A stretch of 64,000 nucleotides of DNA, taken from assembly GCF_036320965.1 (NCBI RefSeq), contig NC_092225.1, positions 31,328,943 to 31,392,942 of the forward strand, in the 5' to 3' direction. Both the position numbers and the translations under genes were made by a program. Origin of the DNA: Panulirus ornatus (lineage: Eukaryota; Arthropoda; Malacostraca; Decapoda; Palinuridae). The notes beneath the pieces were generated by a model, which did no database searches, had not been told where the DNA came from, and saw only the letters and a program-made list of their open reading frames with translations. Positions 1 to 11,672 of the stretch are shown here, piece by piece (position 1 is the stretch's first letter; each line of letters begins with the position of its first letter).

Positions 1-1301
1 CGTGGATGGGTGTGCGAGGCAGCGGTGAAGCTGCCTCGTACCTGGTCCTTCCTAGGGTTGGAAACGAGGAGGTACTAATTACAGACCGATTAGAATTTCA
101 GAACTGTATAAATAATGATGATTCAAAATCTTAATGACTTTAGATATGCATCTTAATTGCTGATTTATCATTAGACATACGTTTAGGTCCAGAATGGCAT
201 GAATTTTCGATTCCAGGATGAAACATTGGTAAGGTTTACATCCATCAATATGAGAGAGTTTGTGACAGTTTTAAACTTATTTGGTGAGTCTGTCTGCATC
301 ATCGTTGTCGTCCAGCTTCTAGCAAACTATCTACGTTGTTTCTTTTGTGTTTGTGTCAAGTACTTTTATTTTTAGTCGTCCATGTTGTTCTTCCATGGTG
401 GGAAGCCTGTCATTTGTGACGAATGGTAGAGCCTTACATCGCATCCTCTTTAGCTTCAGCATGCAGGTTGTGGAGGCGAGATGTGTGGGTGTGGGGGATA
501 GGGTGAGGATACAGACGATCATTACCTTCACCAGGAGGCGTCAGACTGGAGCCAGGGACGCTTTCCCTTGGTTGGTTCCTATGCTGACATGATATTTTCA
601 ATCCTTTCTCATATTAGTTTATCTTGGTTGCGTCTTCCTGTACGAGAAGTGTGTGTTCTGGGACACTGTTGTCTGAGAGCACTGTGTGTGTGGCACGTTA
701 TCGGGATAGAATATGAGCGTATTCACGTTGCCAGCTGGAGGACGGGACGTCAGACGTGTTAGTAATGAACGGTGTCGGTGACAGGATGCTGCCCTGCGGG
801 ACTCAGCTGGGGAAAAATTTGGTGACGTCGCCGACGTGAAGACAGTGTGTGCGGAACGCTGCTTCAGGACGTAACGTATGTAGTGTTGCTGTGACACCTG
901 GTATACCTGCGTGGTTTGTGTTACAGGTCCTCAGTCCACACTGCTCCCGAGGGTGTCCCCACACCGCCTCACTGTGGCAGAGGGAGGCGTCTTGTGGTGG
1001 TAGTGGAAGTGGGTCGTCAGCGCTGGCCAAGGGGTAATGATAGGTGTGGTGATGATGACAGTGGGTTGTGGTGGTAATGATGGTGGCACTAGTGGTAAAG
1101 ATGGTGGTGGTTGGGAGGCAGGCACCGAAGCCCGAGTGTTGGAGGGTAGGTGTGAATGTGTGTGTGTATGTGTGTGTGGGAGGCGGGGTAGTGAGGGATG
1201 GAGACACCACTGGATCCCTGGGGGGGATGGTCATGCTGGTGGGCAGCCGCTGCCTTCTTAAGAAACTTGCTGAAATGTATATGTCAGCACTGAACCATGG
1301 T

Positions 1302-1302
<1 letters not shown>
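1..1302. other. Unique sequence, nothing recognised
   Basis: No recognisable exon, repeat family or RNA gene. Short open frames on both strands have no domain-like composition. A short (TG)n tract lies at 1157-1182. It is probably intronic or intergenic. Confidence 0.6.

Positions 1303-1390
<88 letters not shown>
1303..1390. repeat. (CA)n microsatellite
   Basis: About 44 CA dinucleotides with one CAAA-type interruption near 1347. The long His-Thr and Cys-Val frames across it are repeat translations, not genes. Confidence 0.97.
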
Positions 1391-1392
<2 letters not shown>

Positions 1393-1950
1393 ATATCACA
1401 TTCGTGCACAAAAGTGAGAGGATGTTCACACTATCAGTAGCCTGGGGGACGCATATTTTAAAGAAGGAAAACTGGTAGACAACACACATGTTATCAGCTG
1501 AACACAGTCAGGTATCTCCATAGGTTCTCCCTGGCTCTACCTGACCCACGAGCAAGTAATGAGAGAATATACTTGTTGGTGGTGTTATGATGAGTGTTGG
1601 CGAGACGTAGTGTCATTATTCATGTTGTTAACTCTGGCATGGTAGGGGGTCAAGCTCAGGCCCCTGACGTCAGACGCAGAGCGATACGAGCCACACACCC
1701 ACCGCTAAGACAGACTGGTTCATGTCAGCAGGTGTCGTGGTCTCCTGATCAGCGTCGTGACATACAGTTATTCCCTCAGTGTCTCCTTGTCCTTCACCAG
1801 GAGCTGAGGTGAGAGTCCGACACTGTCGCCGTCGTCTTGCCACAGAAGGATGATTTAATCACAGGATGCCAGAAGATGTTCTTCACCCTTCAGGAGGTTG
1901 TGAGGTTCACCACACAAACACAGCTCCCCTGCAGGAGGAAGGTTCCTCAG
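1391..1950. other. Unique sequence, nothing recognised
   Basis: No supported gene. A good pyrimidine tract and AG lie at about 1780-1800, but a donor-like GTGAG follows only 8 bases later, so no exon can be drawn. Confidence 0.5.
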
Positions 1951-2736
1951 CTACCAAGAAGAGAAGGATTGAGCCTTTAATCTCAGGAGGATTTTACAGA
2001 TCCTCAATCTCTCAGGAGCTGAGACGCTCTTCACCACTGAGAAAAATTTGACGGGTCCTTCAGCCTTCAGTGGGAGCTGAGAGGAGTCCCCACTCGTAAA
2101 GAGAGGAGTGGCTTTATCCCATATGATGTAAGAACTCCCAGCTCTCAGAGAGACACAAGGAACTGAAAACTTCCTCAGTCGACTGAAGCCAAGAGAAAGT
2201 GAAAACTTTCTCTTCAAAAAGCATTGAAAGAATGCCCATCCCATACAAAGAGCAGGAGCGGAGGAATACCAAAATTCCCAGGTGTTGAAAGGTTGCCTAA
2301 CTCTCGTGGGGCCCTGAGATGCTCCTCCCACACACGGGAGATCTGAGACTTCCCCAGCAAGAGCGGCGAGGGTTCTCACTCCATAGGGGAACCTAGAGGG
2401 GACTTGGACCAAAGGAGGACCTTCACAAGGAAAGGCCAAAGGTTGTCTGGGCCTCAGAAAAGTAGAGATTTTTCCTGGGAATCCTGAAGAGAGGAGCAAG
2501 ATAAAGGCGGCTCTCTGGCCATTGTGGTACTGTTGACGCCGGAGCTTCGCCCTTGAATGGTGGGGCGGAGCCGGTGGACGCCGGCAGGCTTCTACTCCAG
2601 GATCAACAGACCCAGTGTAACGCTGTCCCCAGCTAGAGCGGGTAACGCTACGTCTGGATCGCTTTACACGAACACGTGAATTGTTTAGTTTGTATGGCAA
2701 GAAAAACGCTTCAGGAAACATAATGACACTTGACAC
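1951..2736 (-). other. Longest non-simple-repeat ORF (261 codons), unassigned
   Basis: An uninterrupted minus-strand frame runs from an ATG ending at 2736 to a stop at 1951. The predicted product is basic and rich in Ser, Arg, Leu and Pro, with no signal peptide, membrane segment or domain that I recognise. The underlying DNA is not simple sequence, but it carries loosely repeated CTCAG/GAGCTGAG motifs (about 1890-2200) that lower stop-codon frequency. There is no upstream promoter motif or splice context that decides the matter. It could be a chance frame, a decayed mobile-element ORF or an intronless gene. I consider chance or a relic more likely. Confidence 0.15.
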
Positions 2737-2889
2737 GATACAATGTAGTATAGGAAAGACTGGTTAGGTGGGACTGACTACAGAATTGAAGTGAGGAGGA
2801 GCTGGCTGGAAGGATGGGGCCGCCGCGGTAGGGGCTGTCAGCCCCATTCCCTCCTCCCTCAGGAAGTCTGTCATCATCCTTAGCCTCGA

Positions 2890-2896
<7 letters not shown>

Positions 2897-2964
<68 letters not shown>
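2897..2964. repeat. (TC)n microsatellite
   Basis: About 34 uninterrupted TC dinucleotides, a pure polypyrimidine/polypurine tract. Confidence 0.97.
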
Positions 2965-2967
<3 letters not shown>

Positions 2968-3760
2968 CTGGTTATGGGCGTGAGTGTTTCCCTCCGTCCC
3001 ATGCTGTAGCCACGTGTGTGTTCTGTTCATGTAGTTCACTATATGATCAGTGCATCAATAGCGAGAGAGAGGGAGAGAGATTACTTATCTTGTGTTAACT
3101 CCGTTGCCATTACCATGGGGTAGATGAAGGATATGCAGTCATACACTTTTGTAGGGTTTGATTTCGAAGACCTGGGGACACCGGCCCTCGCCACGAAGCC
3201 TGGTTCAGGGCCGCCCTGGACACCCGACCTGATCCATTGTTTCCTCCACATATTGAAGTAAACAGACACCACCGCACGACCCGTCCCTCGGGTGGTCTCA
3301 CGGGTCATCCAGCTCGTGTGAGGTGTCGACGCTGTGGCTGTAGAGGAGGCGCATCGGGTGGTGCTTGACGCACCTGCTGGGGAGGGAGGTACACCTGCAT
3401 TCTGGTCTGGGGTTACGCCAGACATGTGTTGCGCGATCAGGAAAGTGAGGGATGGCCAAAGCTTGGTTTCAGGGCAAAAGGTCATACTACATTTTTTTTT
3501 TTGTCCATTTTGACATTAACCATAATTGCAGATATATGTTAATTAGACCTTGTACTTTATCTGGTATGTGTGTGACATTAAGCGTAAGTCAGGGGTCACC
3601 CAGGATGTGCACTCCTGGCTCTTCTCATGGTGAGGACATGATAGAGGAATGTCTGCTCATCTTGATCAGGAAGTTGCAAAGCATGTTATTCTGTCCTACT
3701 TCTGACTCCACTGATGCTGATAACGAAATTTTATGGTTTTTTGTTTGATACGCCCTAGAT

Positions 3761-3761
<1 letters not shown>
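2965..3761. other. Unique sequence, nothing recognised
   Basis: Anonymous sequence. The minus-strand frame at 3081-3485 is 134 codons long without recognisable features. Confidence 0.5.
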
Positions 3762-3811
<50 letters not shown>

Positions 3812-3847
3812 GATATAAAGTGGTCACCTAAGTGTTCCGTGTGTATG

Positions 3848-3902
<55 letters not shown>
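3762..3902. repeat. Inverted microsatellite pair (CA)n - 42 bp - (TG)n
   Basis: (CA)n at 3762-3808 is followed after a short spacer by (TG)n at 3851-3902. The two arms are mutually complementary for more than 40 bp, so the region can fold into a long hairpin. Confidence 0.95.
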
Positions 3903-3905
<3 letters not shown>

Positions 3906-4747
3906 ACACTCGACTCTCCACATGATGGTGGCAGTGTGTACCACCAAGGCGTGTAAACATTGCTCAAGAATTACTGAGACACCGGCCTCACCTACTGGAG
4001 GAGGGTCGGCTGGTGCTGGGGTGGTGGACTGAGTCATCGTCCTCAGTTTTATCACTGTCGTGATGTTGTATGAGTCACATGGGTTGATAACACCTGATGG
4101 TGTGTCGCTGTAAGTTGATTCAGTGCACCTCACTGCCATCATCTTGACCAGACGTGGCCCTTGCAGTGAAGAGCCTGGTGGCCAGGCTTGCACCCGTGGC
4201 TCACGATGGCGCATCTCATGTCTTGGCATTTTACTAGCAAGGTTCGAATCTCGCGCGAGAATGTATTGTTTTCAAGAGCACTAGTTCGCACGATACAGAC
4301 CGTAACTTGATTGCTGGTGGTGCTGTGTGACGACGTGTGTTGAGGTGAAGCTCGCCTCCAGCATGGTAACAAGACAATAGTAGTAGTTGGAGGAGTGTGT
4401 GTGTGTTTGGTGAGGGGATGCCGTGCTCGAGGCTTGACGGTCGGCCCCTCAGCAACCATAACACGACGCCGATGATGGAGAGTAAATCAAGGGAGGAATG
4501 AGTGATCATAGTGGCCTGGCTCGTGGTGGGTGGGGCTCCTCACCTTGCAATATATAGTTTCCATAATCGACCTCCAGAACGACCCCCGGCTGGCCCTTGG
4601 AGCTGATGGTCCATCCCAGGCGGCTCCTGACGTACAGTATCATGTTACAGATGTAGAGATGAAAATGATAGATATTTCAGGGCAGACAGACAGACGGACA
4701 GACGAATACCTACGATGAGGTATTGCAATGATGTCTGGGCTAGCGCG

Positions 4748-4750
<3 letters not shown>
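3903..4750. other. Unique sequence, nothing firm
   Basis: No gene. A lone B-box-like GGTTCGAATC lies near 4240 without a convincing A box, so no SINE or tRNA is called. Confidence 0.5.

Positions 4751-4821
<71 letters not shown>
4751..4821. repeat. (GA)n microsatellite
   Basis: About 35 uninterrupted GA dinucleotides. Confidence 0.97.
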
Positions 4822-4823
<2 letters not shown>

Positions 4824-5134
4824 CATCGACATATCGAGAGAGCTGGGTAAGTGAAAGGAAAGAAAGACATATATGTTGAGTGATATAGCTGGAGCGGCAG
4901 GTGGGCTGAGGTAGGACTTATAACTGCCAGTTTTGTGTTGCTCCACACCCATCATGCCCGGCCTAGTCTTATACCTTGTATATCAGTATCAAACATTACA
5001 CTCTCACCAGGCGTGTCAAAATTGCCCTTACTGAGATGTGACCCAAGAGCGAGAGTTGGGTGGCGAGGCAAATGACTTGTTTTAGTGTCCTTGTCGTCCA
5101 GAGAGCAGTAAAGGTGTTTTATTGGCCAGGTGAT

Positions 5135-5636
5135 ATTGGTGTTCCAGAGGGCCTGCTGTTTGTGTTCCAGGGGACCAGGCTGTGATGTTCCAGGGGACCA
5201 GGCTGTTTGTGTTCCAGGGGTCCAGGCTGTTGGTGTTCCAGAGGGCCAGCTGTTTGTGTTCCAGGGGTCCAGGCTGATGGTGTTCCAGGGGTCCAGGCTG
5301 TGATGTTCCAGGGGTCCAGGCTGTTGGTGTTCCAGTGGTCCAGGCTGTGATGTTCCAGGGGTCCAGGCTGTTGGTGTTCCAGTGGTCCAGGCTGCTGGTG
5401 TTCCAGGGGTCCAGGCTGTTGGTGTTCTAGTGTTCCAGGCTGTTGGTGTTCCAGGGGTCCAGGCTGTTGGTGTTCCAGTGGTCCAGGCTGCTGGTGTTCC
5501 AGGGGTCCAGGCTGTTGGTGTTCCAGTGGTCCAGGCTGCTGGTGTTCCAGGGGTCCAGGCTGCTGGTGTTCCAGTGGTCCAGGCTGTTGGTGTTCTAGTG
5601 TTCCAGGCAGTTGGTGTTCCAGGGGTCCAGGCTGGC
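5135..5636. repeat. 24-bp minisatellite
   Basis: About 21 tandem copies of a 24-bp unit beginning GTTCCAGGGGTCCAGGCTG, with some 21-bp units. Because the period is divisible by three, long frames are open on both strands (Pro-Gly-Pro-Leu-Glu-His repeats on minus, Val-Gln-Ala-Val-Gly-Val repeats on plus). These are by-products of the array. Confidence 0.95.
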
Positions 5637-5783
5637 TTCCCACTTCATTGTCGATACACTGGCTAGGACGCCAGTGTATCCATGCTACCACACCCTCTAC
5701 GACACTGCTGCTACCCTCCACCACACCACACGCCTACATCCTCTAACATACTGCACCACACTGCTACATCACACGTTTACACC
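5637..5783. other. Spacer between two minisatellites
   Basis: Short pyrimidine- and A/C-rich sequence, with no feature. Confidence 0.5.
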
Positions 5784-5882
5784 GCCCTCCTCCACCCACT
5801 ACCACACTACCCTCCTCCACCCACTACCACACCACCCTCCTCCACCCACAACCACACCACCCTCCTCCACCCACTACCACTC
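5784..5882. repeat. 25-bp minisatellite
   Basis: Four tandem copies of a unit starting CCTCCTCCACCCACTACCAC, with small substitutions. Confidence 0.9.
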
Positions 5883-6056
5883 TCACTCTGTTGGCAACAG
5901 AAAGAAAAAAAAAGAGTGAGGTGTAAGTTGTGTGTCGACCTGTTGTTTGAGGAAAAAAGTCATCGGTAATCATTCAGGGAAAGATAACGGGAGAAACGTC
6001 CTTTGGCTGCCGGGAAATTACAAAAACACTGGAACTTCCGTGGGGTTCCAGGGACA

Positions 6057-6072
6057 GGGGGGGGGGGGGGGG
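6057..6072 (+). repeat. G16 homopolymer
   Basis: Sixteen consecutive G, able to form a quadruplex in single strand. Its length is likely polymorphic or error-prone. Confidence 0.95.
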
Positions 6073-6224
6073 ACAAAGCGTTGCTCTGGACCCACCAGGG
6101 AGCCGCCCCCGGTCCCCCTCCTCCCCCGTCCTGATCTCTTGAATTGCGTGTGAATTTCTGAATATTTTTGAGTGTTGGGTGTAGTGTGGGACGTAAGGTT
6201 GATAAGTTAGGTCTTATAGAACGT

Positions 6225-6226
<2 letters not shown>

Positions 6227-6282
<56 letters not shown>

Positions 6283-6626
6283 GTGTTCTCCTTGACTGGT
6301 GATGAGGAGATTGTATTAAGCCAAGTGTGAGAGTGTGATAATAATGCCTTATGATTACCCTGAGATATCGAGGTGTGTTTGTCTTCGTTATGTTTAACAT
6401 TCTGTGTCTTACAACGTGGTTACATATGTTTACATAGGTCTGCAGCTCAGTGACCCCTTTTATGGGGGCACCCGCGGTATGATGACTGCGCTCCACGTGG
6501 GAGCAGGGTAAGGTGGGCTCTTTTGGAGTGGGAAGGTTCTCAACAATGCAATTCTCCATTCATTACGTTCACTGTGATACTGGATCGTCATAGGTAACTT
6601 TTCGCTCACCTGAGGGTGCAGGCTTG

Positions 6627-6689
<63 letters not shown>

Positions 6690-6696
6690 ACACACA
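6227..6696. repeat. (TG)n and (CA)n pair in opposite orientation
   Basis: (TG)n at 6227-6280 and (CA)n at 6628-6696 are separated by about 350 bp of unique sequence. The arms are complementary over about 50 bp. Confidence 0.93.
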
Positions 6697-7011
6697 TCAT
6701 GAGTGGAAAGTCACCTTCAGCGAGGCTGTATAATCTTCAATGCAGACGAAGGTCTCATTCCTAAAGCGTTTGTCATTTCCCTGCTCCAGAGTGGAGTGCA
6801 GCCTCGATCCTGCGCCTGCCACAGTTGTGGGTCAGGTGGGCAGGGTCAGGTGAGAGACCCCAGCCAACCAGCCTCTCACGTGTCACCTCAAGGCCACATC
6901 CTGCGGTGCCCCACAGGGTAGAGTTCTTGGTCCGCTGCTCCTCCGACCATGACTCAGTCTCCACCCACCACTACCTCCTCACCTCATATACTCGGGTCAC
7001 TTCATGTCTAT

Positions 7012-7115
7012 GATCCCGACGGTGCAACCCTTGGGTATGATGGCTTCGACTCTGACATGACCCGTAAGGGTCAGGTCATATGTCACGCCATCATACCCGA
7101 GTGTCGTGCCAGCAA
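7012..7115 (+). mobile_element. Palindromic foldback-like element, copy a
   Basis: An imperfect palindrome of about 104 bp. The left arm reads CCCGACGGTGCAACCCTTGG, then TATGATGG. The centre is near CATGACCCGTAAGGGTCAGG. The right arm reads GCCATCATACCCGAG, then TGTCGTGCC. The left arm is close to the reverse complement of the right. It is the clearest symmetrical copy of the family. It contains no ORF, so any mobility would be non-autonomous. The family identity is my own observation, and the mechanism is unknown. Confidence 0.75.
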
Positions 7116-7740
7116 GCGCAAGGTTCGTACATTCGCACGCAGGAAAACACTGAGAAAATACGTTGTTCAGAGTGAAAATGATGAGGTTGTACGACCAGTT
7201 AGGATAATATAATTACCAGCTTATGTGATGTAGTGCCATCTGTTGATGGGAAGAGTAGCAGGTAATGTGATGGGCGGAGGGAAGTAGCCACGTGTTGAGG
7301 GTAGCGAAAACAAATGATGTATGGTCATGTGTTTGTTATAATGACCACGTTGATAAGACCAGAATAGGGGGGGAGGGGGGCGGGGTCTCTGAGTGGGGCA
7401 CCACCCCACCGTCTTGAGAACATCTAGTAAAACGTAGTTAATATCTGAGGTTGTAGCCACACCGAGGAGTCCCGGTAATATAGCAGTTTGGTGGGTGTTT
7501 GTAAGACATATTCCTACTAGCAAGATCATGTGTCATCGTCGGCAGCAGATCTTTGTCGTCTGCAGGTAAGTCATCGGGACATATTTGTTCATCTTTTCTT
7601 TCGCGGATGATCAGTAAACAAGGACCTTGTGTTGTTAAGTTTAGTTTATCATGTGTTGTGTCATGTTGTGATGTATGGTGATGATATGATGTTGTAGTTG
7701 TAGTCCAGGTAGTGATGGTGACATGTTGACTTTCTCACAG
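7116..7740. other. Intron or flank upstream of candidate exon
   Basis: Mostly anonymous. It contains a strong donor-like sequence CTGCAG|GTAAGT at 7561-7572, for which I found no convincing upstream acceptor. A pyrimidine-containing acceptor ending CTCACAG lies at 7734-7740. Confidence 0.4.
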
Positions 7741-7797
7741 GTACGTCCCATGCTGACCAGCCCCATGGCATGGAGTCCCTGATCCTGGAGGCGTCAG
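7741..7797 (+). CDS. Candidate internal exon, phase 1-1 (57 nt)
   Basis: This 57-nt segment is bounded by an acceptor (TTTCTCACAG) and a donor (TCAG|GTAAGG). The only open frame begins with two bases completing a split codon, then encodes TSHADQPHGMESLILEAS, then leaves one base (G). The other two frames contain stops. The length is divisible by three, so skipping would keep frame. The leftover G joins in phase with the exon candidate at 63000 to make a Gly codon. The peptide is complex and acid-amide mixed, unlike translations of the surrounding repeats. I do not recognise the protein, and no function is proposed. Without transcript data it could still be a chance pair of splice-like sites. 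Confidence 0.5.
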
Positions 7798-8273
7798 GTA
7801 AGGTTGTCGCTGCCATAATGACCTGCAGTGTGGTTAGGTTAGCAGGTGGCGCTGTGTAAGCCAGGGAAGGTGGTCAGGTGAGTGATGTGGCCCAGCATGA
7901 CCCATGTAGCAGGGGTCCACGAGGTACATCAGGAGGAAGGTAAGTCTCCCTCATGATACAGGAGGGGAAGCCATGAGTCGTCATGGTGGACACCGGGTGG
8001 CTCAGTTACAGAACCATGTCAGCGTGTCAGGAGTCAGCCACTGCCACAGTTGAGAGCCTTTGCCTTCACAACTGTTGAACAAAACAGTAAAGCCGTTGAG
8101 AGGAACGTGAATAGCTCTGAGTGCAGTGTGTTAACTGTTTTCCCGCTATAATGGACAGTGTAAGGCATCGTTTTTAGGAATCTTTCTATAATGAAAAACC
8201 TACTGGAACTGGAGTCTGGGGTCACCTGACTGGTGATGAGTGCGATTCATATTACATCTTTGACCTCCTACGC
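7798..8273. other. Putative intron start, nothing recognised
   Basis: Anonymous sequence after the candidate donor. It contains further GTAAGT/GTGAGT-like sites (7869, 7939) with no supported exon. Confidence 0.4.
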
Positions 8274-8370
8274 CACGATGGTATAGCCTATAGGTATGGC
8301 AGTGTGGCCTTTGACCTGACTCTTCAAAGGTCAGGTCATCATACCCGGGGGTCATGCCGCCGTGCTCAAC
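8274..8370 (+). mobile_element. Palindromic foldback-like element, copy b
   Basis: The left arm is diverged (CACGATGGTATAGCCTATAG, then GTATGG). The core is near-palindromic around TTGACCTGACTCTTCAAAGG. The right arm reads TCATACCCGGGGGTCATGCC, then GCCGTGCTCAA. It has the same layout as the copy at 7012 and the same orientation. Confidence 0.7.
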
Positions 8371-9410
<1,040 letters not shown>

Positions 9411-9439
9411 TTCCTATGAGTCCATATATATATAGATAT

Positions 9440-9725
9440 ATATGTTGTCCTTATCCTGGTTCACCGTTTCCTGTGTTAGCAGAGTAGCGCCAAGAATAGA
9501 CGAAGAAAAGTCCTCATTTATGATCATCCACTCTTTCGCTCTCAGGTGTAATCCACCACCGACACCAGAGCCCAGCTACCGGCAGCCAAGCCCCTCATAC
9601 CTCCCCATGACCACCTCATATACCCTGGTTCATCTCCTGGACAGCACGTCGCCCCTTGTATACCACATTGCTCCAGTTCGCTATATTCCTTGCACCTGTA
9701 TCACCCTCCTTTGGCGAGGCTGTAT
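9440..9725 (-). mobile_element. 3' end of a non-LTR retrotransposon (LINE), truncated
   Basis: On the plus strand the sequence runs from a tail of the form CACCGTTTCCTGTGTTAGC, through a segment starting CTCATTTATGATCATCCAC, to GACAGCACGTCGCCCC and TATTCCTTGCACC. I recognise this order from the 3' untranslated end of an abundant decapod LINE read in antisense. The element therefore lies on the minus strand, with its 3' tail next to the (TA)n tract. No RT motif remains here. The assignment rests on memory of the family, not on a search. Confidence 0.6.
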
Positions 9726-10297
9726 CACTGAGAGTACAGTCTTGTCAAAGCATTCACTCCAAAGGCGTCCACGTTTCCCTGCTGCTGGAAGTAACGCAGG
9801 CTTGGGCAGCAGAAACCTCTGAGACATTGTCCCGGAAGTGTACAACCTTCTGTCATCAACAAACAAATGATAATCTCACATTAGTCTCCAACTTTTGTTG
9901 ATGTGGAGAATATTCCTGAATACCGTCGTCTACGCGAGTGTTTCACGGCGCGTTTTCTTTATTGCCTGAAAGAATATAACTTGCGACGCCTGGAACAGCC
10001 AGACAGAAAACGACATTCTGGGTGGCGGGACTCCTCGACCTTGAGTATCAATGGAGGTCGACAGCGTGGAACCTGTTCCTTCACCTTTGTTGTTGGGTCG
10101 AGAGGAATGTGTACGGCGCGGGGGGGGGGGGGGGGGTGTCGCTCTACTGCCAGGGTTGTGTGTGTGTGTGTGTGTGTGTATGGCCCTCATGCTGAGTCCA
10201 CCTAGCCCTAAGGTCATCCCTGAGGGTCAACAGCTTTACCGTGAGATGTCTCAGGTCATCATGACAGTTGCAAGGACATAAAGTGATGCCCATGTGA
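9726..10297. other. Unique sequence with a G17 tract
   Basis: No gene. It contains G17 at 10120-10136 and a short (TG)n at 10157-10178. Confidence 0.6.
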
Positions 10298-10311
10298 CGC
10301 GCGCGCGCGCG

Positions 10312-10346
<35 letters not shown>

Positions 10347-10360
10347 GCACGCACACACAC
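10298..10360. repeat. (CG)8 joined to (CA)n with ACGC repeats
   Basis: Sixteen bases of alternating CG (10298-10313), then TA, then alternating CA/CG to 10360. The whole tract is alternating purine-pyrimidine. It sits exactly at the 3' tail of the minus-strand LINE relic at 10362. Confidence 0.95.
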
Positions 10361-10361
10361 C

Positions 10362-10803
10362 CTTGTTCGCCGTTTCCCTCTTTAGAAAGGTAGCTCCATG
10401 AAAAGACCAAGAAAGGCCTCATTTACTGACATCCATTCTCCAGTTGTCATACTCGCCCCTCTCCCCAAGACCCTTGCACTTGCCTCCCTCGCCACCCTAT
10501 CCATAAACAAGATAAACAGCCATGGTGACATCACTCACTCCTCTCCCTACCTCCGTAGTTTGAACACTCACCTTTGTTCGCCTTGCCTTCATACAATGGT
10601 ACTGTACATGCATCCTGGGAATCCCCAGGCACCTCACCATGATCCATACATACACTGAATATCCTTATTACCGTCAGTGTCATAGCAACCCCATTCTGAA
10701 GAAATTAAACTGCAGTATTGTCCACTCCAGCAGCCTTGCCACATTACATCTTACGCAAGGCTTTCACTAACTCTTCTCTCCTCACCATACCACTTCACCA
10801 TTT
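10362..10803 (-). pseudogene. Internally deleted LINE reverse transcriptase relic
   Basis: Read on the minus strand from about 10770, one frame gives ALRKM, stop, CGKAAGVDNTAV, stop, then RIFSVCMDHGEVPGD and PLYEGKANKGECSNYGG. This is the classic N-terminal part of a non-LTR reverse transcriptase: the conserved LRKMxxGKAAGxD block, then VPLYKGKGxxxxCxNYRG. It has at least two in-frame stops. The following RT palm, including the FADD catalytic box, is missing. The sequence jumps to a later coding stretch at about 10450-10545, then to the 3' tail at 10362-10450, so two internal deletions are inferred. The copy is dead. The clade cannot be assigned from this fragment. Confidence 0.8.
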
Positions 10804-11581
10804 TTGGGGGATCGTAATTAAGAATTACTTTTAGGTTATTTTGCAAAAAGTGGTGACTGGGTGGGGACATTCGTGTTATGTTAGCCTAATTTGATGTTCC
10901 CTCTTTTGTTATTGTTTTAGTCAAATGTGTTCCGTGTCTGCTGGCCTAACCAGGATATGTGCTTTGTTTAGTAAAGCACGATTTGCCGCAGTTCTTAGCT
11001 TGCACCCCACAATTTATAGAGATGAAGAGATCATGTTGCTAGATACAGCTTAGAAAACATCTATATAATGATGATGAGATTACTGAGGCTAGGTAAATCA
11101 TGCGTATTACAGGAGCGACGAATGCGAGGCGGGTGTGGCCGACCACACGCACACCCCATCAACAACACTTGCCAAACACTCCCCACATATTACACCACAC
11201 GCTAGCCAAAACACATATTATTCTAAAAGAAATATGAAGGTAACAACGTACACATATACAAGATATTTCCAGAAACAGTACGTACGCGTGGGAATGGTAA
11301 ACACAGTGTATGAACCACGAACAGAAATGTTTTGTGCATCGTATTTGTGAGGAATATATGAGGCAAGTGTGGCCGTCAGCAGCAGTATAACTCATGAAGG
11401 TCACACATGACAGGTGTTGCCTGAAAGACACGTACTGGACTGGATGTGACTTGTTGAGAACAAAGGGGATTACTGTACATATGAAGTACCGTAGCCAGTG
11501 TGAGGCAGGGACGGTACAGTTGGGCATGAGTTGGTGGCCTGGATGGCCACTGTACCGCTCCGGCCGTGCTGTTGTCTGATG
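10804..11581. other. Unique, A+T-richer sequence
   Basis: Nothing recognised. A minus-strand frame at 11159-11596 (145 codons) has no domain-like features. Confidence 0.5.
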
Positions 11582-11615
11582 CACACACACACACACCTAT
11601 GTGTGTGTGTGTGTA

Positions 11616-11670
<55 letters not shown>
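11582..11670. repeat. (CA)n/(TG)n near-perfect palindrome
   Basis: (CA)8 at 11582-11597 is separated by only a few bases from (TG)n at 11600-11670. The short arm can snap back onto the long arm. Confidence 0.95.

Positions 11671-11672
<2 letters not shown>

Noticed and set aside
2270..2340. CTCTCGTGGGGCCCTGAG as another LINE 3' fragment
   Set aside because: Only about 15 bp resemble the copies at 38590 and 45015, and the translation does not continue.
4225..4262. tRNA or SINE suggested by GGTTCGAATC
   Set aside because: No A box, no cloverleaf arms, and no match to the SINE body found elsewhere.
5119..5724. 201-codon minus-strand ORF of PGPLEHQQ repeats
   Set aside because: Translation of a 24-bp minisatellite. 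Frames are open on both strands, and nothing unique flanks it.
7520..7566. Possible exon ending at CTGCAG|GTAAGT (7566)
   Set aside because: Excellent donor, but no acceptable acceptor upstream. The frame compatible with the next exon hits a stop about 20 codons back.
7910..7939. 30-nt open segment between AG and GTAAGT
   Set aside because: No pyrimidine tract before it. Such short segments arise often by chance.
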